From the NCBI GenBank assembly GCA_002441525.1, contig DJWH01000006.1:1-6083 (forward strand): a stretch of 6,083 nucleotides of DNA, in the 5' to 3' direction. This document shows, piece after piece, positions 1 to 6,042 of this stretch. Within the stretch, counting starts at the first letter, position 1; each line of letters starts with the position of its first letter. Position numbers and translations under genes: made by a program. The notes beneath the pieces were generated by a model. It saw only the letters and a program-made list of their open reading frames with translations. It searched no databases and was not told the DNA's origin. This DNA comes from Acholeplasmataceae bacterium UBA6235. GTDB lineage: Bacteria > Bacillota_I > Bacilli_A > Acholeplasmatales > UBA5453.

Positions 1-764
1 GAAGCACCGACACCGACGAACATTTCGACGAAGTCAGAACCAGAAATGGAGAAGAATGGAACGCTTGCTTCACCGGCAACGGCTTTCGCTAATAAGGTTT
101 TACCAGTACCTGGTGAACCAACCAAAAGGATACCTTTAGGGATACGAGCACCCATTTCTTTATATTTTCTAGGGAATTTTAAGAAGTCGATGACTTCAAC
201 CAACTCGGTCTTTTCTTCATCACAGCCGGCAACATCTTTAAAAGTAACAGCTTTACTGTTGGAAAGACGAGCACGAGATTTTGAGAATTCAAAGGCTTTG
301 TTGTTACCGCCACCACTCATGGTGCGGTATAAGAAGATGATCAGACCAATAACCAAGATGACAGGAATCACAATGTTACCTAAGACAGCCCAAATGGTAA
401 CCGTGGATTTTTCCACGTAATCCAATGTGATGTTGTCGGTAGGTTCAATCGTTAATAGAATGTCATTCAAGGTTGGCATGAAGATTTCAAAGACATATTG
501 TGGACCTTCAGCATCTGATATGGTGACTCGATAAACGTTGTTATCTTCCCCACCAATTGGGGTATACTTGATGGTCATACCAGCGAAGTCACCAGCATCG
601 AGTTTTTCGACAAACTCAGAAGGGGTGAGTGGGTCAGGTGCACTTGGTTTAAATAAATTTTGGATGAAGAAGAACGAACCGAATAGAACAATGATGGCAA
701 TAATATAGATGCCATAGTTCATCGGGGCTTTCTTCATATTTTTCGGGTTTTTAGGATCTTGCAT
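1..764 (-). CDS. ftsH: ATP-dependent zinc metalloprotease FtsH, N-terminal part (3' end beyond window)
   Basis: FtsH is a membrane-anchored AAA+ protease that degrades misfolded membrane proteins and some soluble regulators. My own translation of the minus strand from the ATG at 764-762 gives 254 codons before the window edge. Seen in order: a cytoplasmic N-terminus; membrane segment 1 (about residues 17-35); an extracytoplasmic domain (about 40-120); membrane segment 2 (about 124-147); a Gly-rich linker (SGGGNN, 150-155); and the start of the AAA domain (VTFKDVAG, about 173-180). The Walker A loop is GSPGTGKT at 216-223, followed by the family signature [16 protein letters not shown] near 239-254. 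Walker B, the second region of homology and the HEXGH zinc site lie outside the window. The start is supported by GAGG at 772-775, 7 nt upstream of ATG. It is the third gene of tilS-hpt-ftsH, 12 nt after the hpt stop. Oddity: Walker A has Ser217 where FtsH usually has Pro. Confidence 0.97.
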   Translation of the reverse strand, partial: MQDPKNPKNMKKAPMNYGIYIIAIIVLFGSFFFIQNLFKPSAPDPLTPSEFVEKLDAGDFAGMTIKYTPIGGEDNNVYRVTISDAEGPQYVFEIFMPTLNDILLTIEPTDNITLDYVEKSTVTIWAVLGNIVIPVILVIGLIIFLYRTMSGGGNNKAFEFSKSRARLSNSKAVTFKDVAGCDEEKTELVEVIDFLKFPRKYKEMGARIPKGILLVGSPGTGKTLLAKAVAGEASVPFFSISGSDFVEMFVGVGA

Positions 765-776
765 GAAAATGCCTCA

Positions 777-1325
777 CTATTTCTTATATATTTCTGGTTT
801 TAATACCCCAACATATGGGATGTTACGATACAGTTCGTTGTAATCCAAACCATAACCAACAACGAATTCTTTAGGGACAACGGTACCGATGTATTTCGGT
901 GTAAATGGGATGACACGTCCTGCGGGTTTATCGAGTAACGTGACGACTTCAACAGATTTCGCACCACGGTGTCTTAGTAATTTAACGATGGTGTCTAAGG
1001 TTTTGCCGGTATCGACGATGTCTTCAGCAATCAAGATGTCACGGTCCATAACCGATGTGTTCATGTCTTTACGAATCTTCACATCCCCTGAAGAAGTGAT
1101 GTTTCCGTGGTAACTTGATACATCCATATATTCGATTTCAATTGGCAAATCGATGTGTTTGGATAAATCAGACATAAATGGCACACAACCCTTTAACAAA
1201 CCTAGTAAGATGGGTCTTTCTTTACCTTGATAATCTGCTGTAATTTGCTTCCCAAGGCGTTCACAAATGGCTTTAATCTCTTCTTGGCTAACCAATACTC
1301 TTTCAATGTCATTATAAATACTCAT
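777..1325 (-). CDS. hpt: Hypoxanthine (guanine) phosphoribosyltransferase
   Basis: This is a cytosolic purine-salvage enzyme that joins hypoxanthine or guanine to PRPP, giving IMP or GMP and pyrophosphate. The product is 182 aa, a normal length for bacterial HPRT. Numbered from the ATG, visible motifs are the LLKG pyrophosphate-binding loop (about 43-46), the flexible-loop S-S-Y-H region (70-73), the PRPP signature ILIAEDIVDTGKTL (97-110) with the acidic pair Glu101-Asp102, the purine-contact lysine in LLDKPAGR (130-137), and the C-terminal FVVGYGLDY (154-162). The start is a choice: a GTG at 1328-1326 directly precedes the ATG at 1325-1323. The purine-rich site at 1334-1342 (AAGAGGGGG) lies 8 nt from ATG but only 5 nt from GTG, so ATG is preferred; the GTG form would be 183 aa. 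The gene lies 2 nt after the tilS stop and in another frame, so translational coupling is likely. Some Firmicutes such as Listeria carry a TilS-HPRT fusion; here the two are separate. The stop is TAG. Confidence 0.97.
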   Translation of the reverse strand: MSIYNDIERVLVSQEEIKAICERLGKQITADYQGKERPILLGLLKGCVPFMSDLSKHIDLPIEIEYMDVSSYHGNITSSGDVKIRKDMNTSVMDRDILIAEDIVDTGKTLDTIVKLLRHRGAKSVEVVTLLDKPAGRVIPFTPKYIGTVVPKEFVVGYGLDYNELYRNIPYVGVLKPEIYKK

Positions 1326-1327
1326 CA

Positions 1328-2608
1328 CTAATACCCCCTCTTATATCTTAGCTTGATGACGCTATCTAAGTCTTTTGACGTGTTGTAATACCTACCTAAT
1401 ACCGATAAAATGCGCCCGGTTTGATCCGTAATGACGATGTCTCGATCGCGAATATGCATCGGAATTTTATGGTCAATGTAGTAATCTTTGAGTTTCTTTT
1501 TACCGTAAGGAAACTCCAATATATCGCCAGGTTGACGTTGTCTCGCTACCAAAGGTAACGCTAATTTATTATAACATAGTTTTATTTCATAAAAAGATGA
1601 ATTGCTAGGGGCGTCTAAAAATGTGACAAAGCCCATAGTTTCTAAGACATTAAAAGCTTCTAAATCCAAGACTTGGTTGAATGGCCTACTTGGGGTGGCT
1701 TCAACGATCGATACTTTTTGATAAACGCGTTGTAAAATCAAGGTATCATCGAGTTGAAATGATTGGTTAGGTCCACTGTGGGTCAAAAAGCTTAAGATAC
1801 TGTCTAATTTCAACTGATTAAATTCGATTTGATTGGATTCTAATAAGCAGGCGATGATGTCTTTCTGAATAAGAACATCTTCTAAAAAAAATGTCGATAA
1901 TAGAAGATGATTTTCATGAGCACTTAAGTACTTTTTAGATTGTTTTCTAATATAGGAAAAGGCTTCATTGAGGTGATTACTGTATTGAATCACCTTGTTT
2001 AAGAACTGCGGGTTTTCTTCAATCATTTGTGGGACGATCAGTTTTCTATAACGGTTTCTGGTATACAGATTTTCATGGTTCGAAGCGTCTTCAAAAAAGT
2101 GAATTTGATGGTTTTTTGCGTAAGTGTATAAATCTCCTTTTGAAAAACTCAATAATGGCTTTAGATAAATAAAATCGCCTTGAGCAGATACCGGTTGAAG
2201 ACCAGCATAACCAAGTAAATTGGATCCCCTCGATAGACGCATTAAAACGGTCTCAGCCAAGTCATTGGCGTGATGTGCGGTGAGAATATAAGGGGTTTGA
2301 TACGTTCTCGCAACCCCCTCAAGATGTTGCTTTCTCAAATGATGTGCTTCATCCTGGAAGTTACCACTAGGGATTTCGAGTTTGATGTATTGTAAATCCA
2401 AGTGGTGCGTTTCACAATAACTTTGGATGAATTCGGCTTCGGTATTGGATTCAATACGCTTTTGATGGTTGAAGTGTACCACCACGATGGGGTGGTTGAG
2501 TCTTCGGACCAAATCCAAAAGAACCATGGAATCAACACCGGTCGAAACCGATACAACCCATGGGTGGTCTAAAAAAGGCTGGAGTTTTTCTTGAATGGCT
2601 TTTAACAT
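1328..2608 (-). CDS. tilS: tRNA(Ile)-lysidine synthetase
   Basis: TilS attaches lysine to C34 of the CAU-anticodon isoleucine tRNA using ATP. This switches the tRNA from AUG to AUA decoding and from methionine to isoleucine charging, and is essential in most bacteria. The product is 426 aa, typical for the full-length type. The N-terminal PP-loop ATPase domain shows VSVSTGVDSM (19-28), VHFNH (44-48), TAHHANDLAET (110-120) with LMRLSRGS after it, and TRNRYR (183-188). A helical middle follows, then the C-terminal TilS domain (about 350-405) with RQRQPGD (356-362) and DRDIVITDQTGRILSVLG. Oddities: the PP-loop reads S-T-G-V-D-S instead of the usual S-G-G-x-D-S, and the conserved HHxDD motif reads HHAND. 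Everything else is intact, so I take it as functional. The start ATG follows a strong Shine-Dalgarno site (AAGAGGGG, 2613-2620) by 4 nt. It is first in the tilS-hpt-ftsH operon; the stop is TAG. Confidence 0.96.
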   Translation of the reverse strand: MLKAIQEKLQPFLDHPWVVSVSTGVDSMVLLDLVRRLNHPIVVVHFNHQKRIESNTEAEFIQSYCETHHLDLQYIKLEIPSGNFQDEAHHLRKQHLEGVARTYQTPYILTAHHANDLAETVLMRLSRGSNLLGYAGLQPVSAQGDFIYLKPLLSFSKGDLYTYAKNHQIHFFEDASNHENLYTRNRYRKLIVPQMIEENPQFLNKVIQYSNHLNEAFSYIRKQSKKYLSAHENHLLLSTFFLEDVLIQKDIIACLLESNQIEFNQLKLDSILSFLTHSGPNQSFQLDDTLILQRVYQKVSIVEATPSRPFNQVLDLEAFNVLETMGFVTFLDAPSNSSFYEIKLCYNKLALPLVARQRQPGDILEFPYGKKKLKDYYIDHKIPMHIRDRDIVITDQTGRILSVLGRYYNTSKDLDSVIKLRYKRGY

Positions 2609-2631
2609 AAGACCCCTCTTTTCAACTCATT

Positions 2632-2642
2632 ATTATATCATA
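2632..2642 (-). promoter_or_regulatory. Extended -10 promoter of the tilS-hpt-ftsH operon
   Basis: On the minus strand the motif TATG-A-TATAAT is present: perfect -10 at 2637-2632 and TATG at 2642-2639, matching the TRTGn extended -10 of Gram-positive sigma-A promoters. No good -35 lies at 16-18 bp. Transcription would start near 2625, leaving a leader of about 17 nt that begins just before the Shine-Dalgarno site of tilS. The start site is inferred, not seen. Confidence 0.8.
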
Positions 2643-2681
2643 ATCGCTTGGATTAATTTTTAGGATTATGGTTTTTCAAAA

Positions 2682-2692
2682 TATGCTATAAT
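2682..2692 (+). promoter_or_regulatory. Extended -10 promoter of maf
   Basis: The motif TATG-C-TATAAT is present, with a perfect -10 hexamer at 2687-2692 and TATG at 2682-2685. The -35 region is poor. The predicted start near 2699 gives a leader of about 14 nt containing the GGAGGG ribosome binding site (2702-2707). It lies back to back with the tilS operon promoter; the two -10 boxes are about 50 bp apart. Confidence 0.8.
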
Positions 2693-2712
2693 GGATTAAC
2701 TGGAGGGTTAAC

Positions 2713-3273
2713 ATGTATATATTAGCCAGTAATTCACCCAGACGTAAGAAACTACTAGAAGATGCGGGGGTACCTTTTAAGGTAGTCGTGCCTGATGTAG
2801 ACGAAACAGTTTTAGAAAAAATGAAGCCAGAGAAAATCGTCATGACGCTTGCTAAAAAGAAAGCACAGGCAGTTTTCGATCAATATCCCGATGACATCAT
2901 CATCGCTGCTGACACCATCGTTGTTAAAGATGGTGAAGTATTGGGCAAACCAAAAGATGAAGCCGATGCTTATCGAATGCTCAAACTCTTAGACAACGAC
3001 ATGCATGAAGTATACACAGGGGTTTGTATCCTAAATAGTCAAAAAGAAGTTGTTTTTTTCACCATGTCAGAAGTTTGGATGAAAAACTATAATGACTTAC
3101 AAATCTATGAGTATATCAAAACAGGTGAGCCGATGGATAAAGCGGGTTCCTATGCCATTCAAGGGTTAGGCGAACAGTTTGTTGATCACTATAGTGGTGA
3201 TTTCTTTACCATTGTAGGGTTACCGCTCAAATCGCTTTTACAGGAATTAAAACGTTTTGAAGAAGCCGAATAA
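2713..3273 (+). CDS. maf: Maf-family nucleoside triphosphate pyrophosphatase (probably dTTP/UTP type)
   Basis: Maf proteins hydrolyse nucleoside triphosphates to monophosphate and pyrophosphate, clearing non-canonical or excess nucleotides; in Bacillus, Maf is also linked to septum inhibition. The product is 186 aa, a full-length single domain. Seen: the N-terminal LASNSPRRKKLL (4-15) with the S-P-R-R phosphate-binding loop, the catalytic-acid motif AADTIV (65-70, Asp67), LGKP (77-80), and the signature GEPMDKAGSYAIQG (138-151). The Met-Asp-Lys version of the last motif resembles YhdE-type dTTP/UTP enzymes rather than the YceF m7GTP type; that assignment is inference. The start is firm: GGAGGG at 2702-2707 lies 5 nt before ATG. 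The gene is alone on its strand, divergent from tilS and convergent with the lipoprotein gene. Its TAA stop lies in the loop of its own terminator. Confidence 0.96.
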   Translation: MYILASNSPRRKKLLEDAGVPFKVVVPDVDETVLEKMKPEKIVMTLAKKKAQAVFDQYPDDIIIAADTIVVKDGEVLGKPKDEADAYRMLKLLDNDMHEVYTGVCILNSQKEVVFFTMSEVWMKNYNDLQIYEYIKTGEPMDKAGSYAIQGLGEQFVDHYSGDFFTIVGLPLKSLLQELKRFEEAE

Positions 3274-3286
3274 GGCTTCTTTTTTT
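3259..3286 (+). terminator. Intrinsic terminator of maf, overlapping its 3' end
   Basis: An AGAAGCC / GGCTTCT stem (3261-3267 with 3274-3280), extendable by one A-T pair and a G-T wobble, encloses a 6-nt loop GAATAA and is followed by a run of seven T (3280-3286). The loop contains the TAA stop of maf, so the left arm is coding sequence. Confidence 0.9.
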
Positions 3287-3316
3287 AAAAAATCCACCCG
3301 GATTAAGGGGTGGATT
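3287..3316 (-). terminator. Intrinsic terminator of the LRR lipoprotein gene
   Basis: On the minus strand AATCCACCC (3316-3308) pairs with GGGTGGATT (3299-3291) as a perfect 9-bp stem around an 8-nt loop, ending in six T (3292-3287). The loop includes the TAA stop of the lipoprotein gene. It abuts the maf terminator, so the convergent units are separated by two hairpins sharing a T7A6 centre. Confidence 0.9.
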
Positions 3317-4955
3317 CATATACAAGTGGCACATTATCGGGGTTAAATGAAGCGTCCCAAGTTGTAGGTATGGACTTGAACTCAGTATATATCGTGAGGG
3401 TTGGGTTATCCAAGAAGACATTCATTGCGATGTTATTCACGGTGTTAGGGATATAGATATATTCTAATCCGCTACTCATAAACGCCCCAAACTGAATGGT
3501 GGTCAAACCAGTCGGTAAAGTGAGACTATCTAGTGCATCGGTACCATAGAATGAGAATCCATTGATCGATTGGATTTTAGATCCACTGACAAACTCAACG
3601 GTTTGGAGTTTTTCAGCGTTTAGAAAGGCACGGCTATGGATGACTTCAACATTCATACCAATGGTTACTTTGGTGATGAAGGTATTCATGAAGGCACTGG
3701 TCAAAATACGGGTGACTGGTAAACCATTGATGGTATCTGGAATGGTTATTTCATAGGTGACTGGGGTGTTGATGTATTCATAGACATAGACCTCAGTTGG
3801 GAATTGAATGTATGAAAACTGAGCTGTTTCACCATAAGTAGCCTCGTAAAAGACATTCCCGAGGACAAAATTCAAAGCGTTGGTTTTATTGATGGTATTT
3901 TCCTCAAACTCAACAAATATATTTTGAATGTAGAATTTGTCAAACGCATCCTCACCAATTGAGGTTACCGTATCAGGTATGAAAATGGACTTGATGTCTT
4001 TGGTAAAAAAAGCTTCTTCATAGATGGCGGTTACCCCAGATGGGATATGGATGTTACCTTTAAGCCGGGTTTGTTTAAAAGCCATTTTACCGATGGTTCT
4101 TAACTGGGTGTTGGGTGAGAATACTATCGATTCGATTCTAGAACCCATAAAAGCGTGGTCTTCAATGAAGGTGACAGAATCAGGTAAAGTATAAATTCGT
4201 TCTAGATGATTGGATGGATAATGGATAAGTAATTTGCCGTCCTTGCTTAAAAGGACCCCGTTAATATCTTTGTACTGTAGATTATCTCCATCTACTTCAA
4301 TACGGGTTAACAGTCTTGTAAAACCGAACGCATCCACACCAATGGATGTGACAGAGGCTGGAATGGTGACGAAATCCAATTTGAATGCTGCGTAAAAAGC
4401 GTAATCACCAATGCTGGTTACACCTTCAGGTAAGACGATGAAATTCAATAAAACGTTATTGTAAAAGGCATATTTGCCAATAGTCTTTAATTGTGCGTTG
4501 GATTTGAATTGAATTTCTTCTAAGGTACTGTGGGTGAAGGCGTAGTCACCAAGTGAAACAACTGATGCTGGGATTTCGATTTCGATGAGTTCTGTATAAG
4601 CGAATGCGTAACTTTGAATGAGTCTTAACTTACTGTCTTTATGGAATGTAATCTCATGGAGTTTGGCCGCGTAAAAGGCCCCGGATTCAATGACTTCAAT
4701 TGAAGCCGGTACGAAAATGCTTTCTACTTTTGCGAGTCTAAAGGCATCTTTTTTGATGCCGTAGACGGGATCGTCGTCCATTTTCGCAGGTAGCGTTAGA
4801 TTTTTAGGTATCTTCCCGACATATCCTGTGATGTATACTTGTTCATCTACGGTTTCGAATGTGAACTCGAACGGAACCTCTGATGAAGGCGGTAAAGCTT
4901 GACAGCCTGTAAGGAAGAAGATCAATAAAAACCACCATAATCGGGTCTTTTTCAT
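3303..4955 (-). CDS. BspA-like leucine-rich-repeat (LRR_5) surface lipoprotein
   Basis: This is a predicted exported lipoprotein of 550 aa. The N-terminus is a lipoprotein signal peptide: basic MKKTR, a hydrophobic core (about 6-15) and a lipobox LTGC with Cys18 as the lipid-modified residue. The rest is mostly a tandem array of 22-25-residue repeats of the Treponema/BspA type (consensus I-G-x-x-A-F ... L-x-x-I-x-I-P), with 16 copies counted by the A-F core. Eleven lie in residues about 60-345 and five in about 410-520. A 36-residue insertion (about 225-260, NGVLLSKDGKLL-type) is usual in this family. The C-terminus (TTWDASFNPDNVPLVY) is the common BspA end. There is no C-terminal membrane segment or LPXTG, so anchoring is by lipid only. 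The start is ATG at 4955: GGGAG (4964-4968) is 8 nt away, whereas an upstream in-frame TTG at 4970 would put extra residues before the signal peptide. Family members bind host proteins or other cells; the ligand here is unknown. It is a single-gene unit with its own promoter and terminator. Confidence 0.92.
   Translation of the reverse strand: MKKTRLWWFLLIFFLTGCQALPPSSEVPFEFTFETVDEQVYITGYVGKIPKNLTLPAKMDDDPVYGIKKDAFRLAKVESIFVPASIEVIESGAFYAAKLHEITFHKDSKLRLIQSYAFAYTELIEIEIPASVVSLGDYAFTHSTLEEIQFKSNAQLKTIGKYAFYNNVLLNFIVLPEGVTSIGDYAFYAAFKLDFVTIPASVTSIGVDAFGFTRLLTRIEVDGDNLQYKDINGVLLSKDGKLLIHYPSNHLERIYTLPDSVTFIEDHAFMGSRIESIVFSPNTQLRTIGKMAFKQTRLKGNIHIPSGVTAIYEEAFFTKDIKSIFIPDTVTSIGEDAFDKFYIQNIFVEFEENTINKTNALNFVLGNVFYEATYGETAQFSYIQFPTEVYVYEYINTPVTYEITIPDTINGLPVTRILTSAFMNTFITKVTIGMNVEVIHSRAFLNAEKLQTVEFVSGSKIQSINGFSFYGTDALDSLTLPTGLTTIQFGAFMSSGLEYIYIPNTVNNIAMNVFLDNPTLTIYTEFKSIPTTWDASFNPDNVPLVYESTP
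3381..4778 (-). repeat. Region coding for tandem LRR_5 repeats of the lipoprotein
   Basis: Sixteen repeat cores occur at protein residues 71, 93, 117, 139, 163, 186, 209, 268, 292, 315, 337, 421, 443, 468, 491 and 513 (the first residue of A-F or its S-F/V-F variants). Spacing is 22-25 residues except for two gaps of 59 and 84. At DNA level the copies are diverged but share pieces such as minus-strand forms of gtaaaaagcgtaatcacc and gtgaaggcgtagtcacc, showing descent by duplication. Boundaries are approximate. Confidence 0.8.
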
Positions 4956-4981
4956 AAGACCATCTCCCAATCTTTTGTAAT

Positions 4982-4990
4982 ATTATATCA
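4982..4990 (-). promoter_or_regulatory. Extended -10 promoter of the LRR lipoprotein gene
   Basis: The minus strand shows TG-A-TATAAT, with the -10 hexamer at 4987-4982 and TG at 4990-4989. A TTGTTG 16 bp upstream is a weak -35 candidate. The predicted start near 4975 leaves a leader of about 20 nt. The 10 bp at 4981-4990 are identical to those at the tilS promoter (2631-2640). Confidence 0.75.
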
Positions 4991-5040
4991 CTTCATCACT
5001 TTTCAACAAGGCTAAAAGATTGAAATCTTACAAAAGGCTT

Positions 5041-5067
5041 AAAAAAAACCATCAATGGATGGCTTTT
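5041..5067 (-). terminator. Intrinsic terminator of hslO
   Basis: On the minus strand AAAGCCATC (5066-5058) pairs with GATGGTTTT (with one G-T wobble) around a 4-nt loop CATT, ending in eight T (5048-5041). The hairpin begins inside the TAA stop codon of hslO. It separates hslO from the downstream lipoprotein gene, which has its own promoter. Confidence 0.88.
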
Positions 5068-5947
5068 AGTGCTTGTTTGTGTGGATTTTTTTGAGTTCAT
5101 CCTCATCAAAGTGATATTTAGACTTACAAAAGTGACAGACAACTTCTGCACCATGGTCTTCTTCGATGAAGGTTTGAAGGGTTTTGACATCCAATTTTTC
5201 CAACGATTTCGCAAACTTTTCTTTAGAACAATGACAGACATAAGCGATGTCATGTTCAGATAGTTTTTTAGCGGTACCACTCGATAGAATATCGGTGATG
5301 TCTTCCACCGATAACCCTTGTTCGAATAGTTCAGTGACCGCTTGGATATTGGATAGTACTTTTTCAATCTGTGTGATGGTTTGTTCAGATGCGTTTGGTA
5401 ACAATTGGATGATGAAACCACCAGCGTGTTTAATCGATTGGTCTGGGTTGACCAATACCCCTAAACCAACCGCAGAAGGCGTTTGTTCGGAGGATGTGAA
5501 ATAATAGGTAAAGTCATCACCTATTTCACCGGTTTCTAATGCGATACTCGATGTGAAGTTGTGACGCATGTTCAAATCTTTGGTGACATGTAAGTAGCCA
5601 TTACCAACGGCTTTACCCACAGCGAGTTTGCCTGCTTTTGGACCGCTATTGTAAGTTAAATAGACTTCAGGATTTTTAATATCGCCACGGACTTCGCCTT
5701 TCGCATTGGTCTCTACCAACATATATTCGATTGGGCCATCCCCTTCGATTTTTAATGTAATGGACTCGCCATCTTTAACCATTAAACCCATCATCGCCGA
5801 TACGGTTAAAAAACGACCTAGTGCTGCGGATGCGGTTGGCCAAGTACCATGCGTGGTACGGGCTTTTTCAACCAAAGCTTGACTATAAGACACATAGATG
5901 CGGGCTTCCCCGTGATAGGCTGTTGAAATTAAACAATAATCTTTCAT
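5066..5947 (-). CDS. hslO: Redox-regulated Hsp33 chaperonin
   Basis: Hsp33 is a cytosolic holdase. It is inactive while its four cysteines hold zinc, and is switched on by oxidative unfolding to protect proteins from aggregation under peroxide, hypochlorite or heat stress. The product is 293 aa, the normal length. Visible features are the family N-terminus (DYCLISTAYHGEARIYV, about 3-19), the conserved GRFLTVSAMMGLMVK core (44-58), GDGPI (69-73), G-x-VRGDIKNP (about 84-93), VGNGYLHVTKD (114-124), SSEQTPSAVGLGVLV (152-166) and GGFIIQLLPNA (176-186). The C-terminal zinc switch is C-x-C (Cys238, Cys240) plus C-x-x-C (Cys271, Cys274); all four ligands are present. The start ATG follows GAGGTG (5955-5960) by 7 nt. 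The gene is a single unit, divergent from a plus-strand gene at 6043. In Bacillus it lies downstream of ftsH, so proximity to ftsH here fits an old neighbourhood that has been rearranged. Confidence 0.97.
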   Translation of the reverse strand: MKDYCLISTAYHGEARIYVSYSQALVEKARTTHGTWPTASAALGRFLTVSAMMGLMVKDGESITLKIEGDGPIEYMLVETNAKGEVRGDIKNPEVYLTYNSGPKAGKLAVGKAVGNGYLHVTKDLNMRHNFTSSIALETGEIGDDFTYYFTSSEQTPSAVGLGVLVNPDQSIKHAGGFIIQLLPNASEQTITQIEKVLSNIQAVTELFEQGLSVEDITDILSSGTAKKLSEHDIAYVCHCSKEKFAKSLEKLDVKTLQTFIEEDHGAEVVCHFCKSKYHFDEDELKKIHTNKH

Positions 5948-5967
5948 ATGAATACACCTCGTGAATC

Positions 5968-5978
5968 ATTTTACCACA
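5968..5978 (-). promoter_or_regulatory. Probable extended -10 promoter of hslO
   Basis: The minus strand carries TGTG-G-TAAAAT (TGTG at 5978-5975, hexamer at 5973-5968), one mismatch from the consensus -10 and matching TRTGn. The candidate -35 at 16-17 bp spacing (TCAACA or TTCAAC) is weak. The predicted start near 5961 falls right at the GAGGTG ribosome binding site, giving a leader of about 14 nt. Confidence 0.65.
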
Positions 5979-5982
5979 AGTG

Positions 5983-5995
5983 TCAACTTTGTTGA
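5983..5995. promoter_or_regulatory. Small palindrome between divergent promoters (possible operator)
   Basis: A perfect inverted repeat TCAAC-TTT-GTTGA lies near the middle of the hslO/6043 divergent region and overlaps the -35 zones of both promoters. An operator role is only suggested by position; five-base arms can arise by chance. Confidence 0.25.
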
Positions 5996-6019
5996 ATAAT
6001 GACGCTGTTATGATACAAT
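5992..6019 (+). promoter_or_regulatory. Promoter of the plus-strand gene starting at 6043
   Basis: TTGAAT (5992-5997) is followed after 16 bp by TACAAT (6014-6019), with TATG-A directly before the -10 (6009-6013). This is the most complete promoter in the window, with both a recognisable -35 and an extended -10. Transcription would begin near 6026. Confidence 0.75.
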
Positions 6020-6042
6020 ACTATGGAAAGGTTGTTATAAAG

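Noticed and set aside
46..420. Open frame on the plus strand opposite ftsH (124 codons)
   Set aside because: It is antisense to a clear FtsH reading with Walker A and signature motifs, has no ribosome binding site and resembles no protein.
1323..1330. TilS-HPRT fusion by readthrough
   Set aside because: tilS ends in TAG and hpt is in another frame with its own ribosome binding site, so simple readthrough cannot join them.
2609..2712. Purine riboswitch or T-box upstream of the hpt operon
   Set aside because: The predicted leader is only about 17 nt, too short for any known riboswitch.
3381..4778. CRISPR-like or satellite repeat array
   Set aside because: The periodicity is in the protein (22-25 residues), the DNA copies are diverged, and there are no identical repeats with unique spacers.
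3303..4970. Upstream TTG start for the lipoprotein (5 extra residues)
   Set aside because: The TTG overlaps the GGGAG ribosome binding site, and the ATG at 4955 gives a textbook lipoprotein signal peptide.
5069..5504. Plus-strand open frames opposite hslO, and a minus-strand alternative frame at 4996-5421
   Set aside because: All lie within the full-length Hsp33 gene with its four zinc cysteines; they are by-products of its codon use.
5941..6042. CIRCE heat-shock operator upstream of hslO
   Set aside because: The TTAGCACTC-N9-GAGTGCTAA pattern is absent; only a 5-base-arm palindrome is seen.
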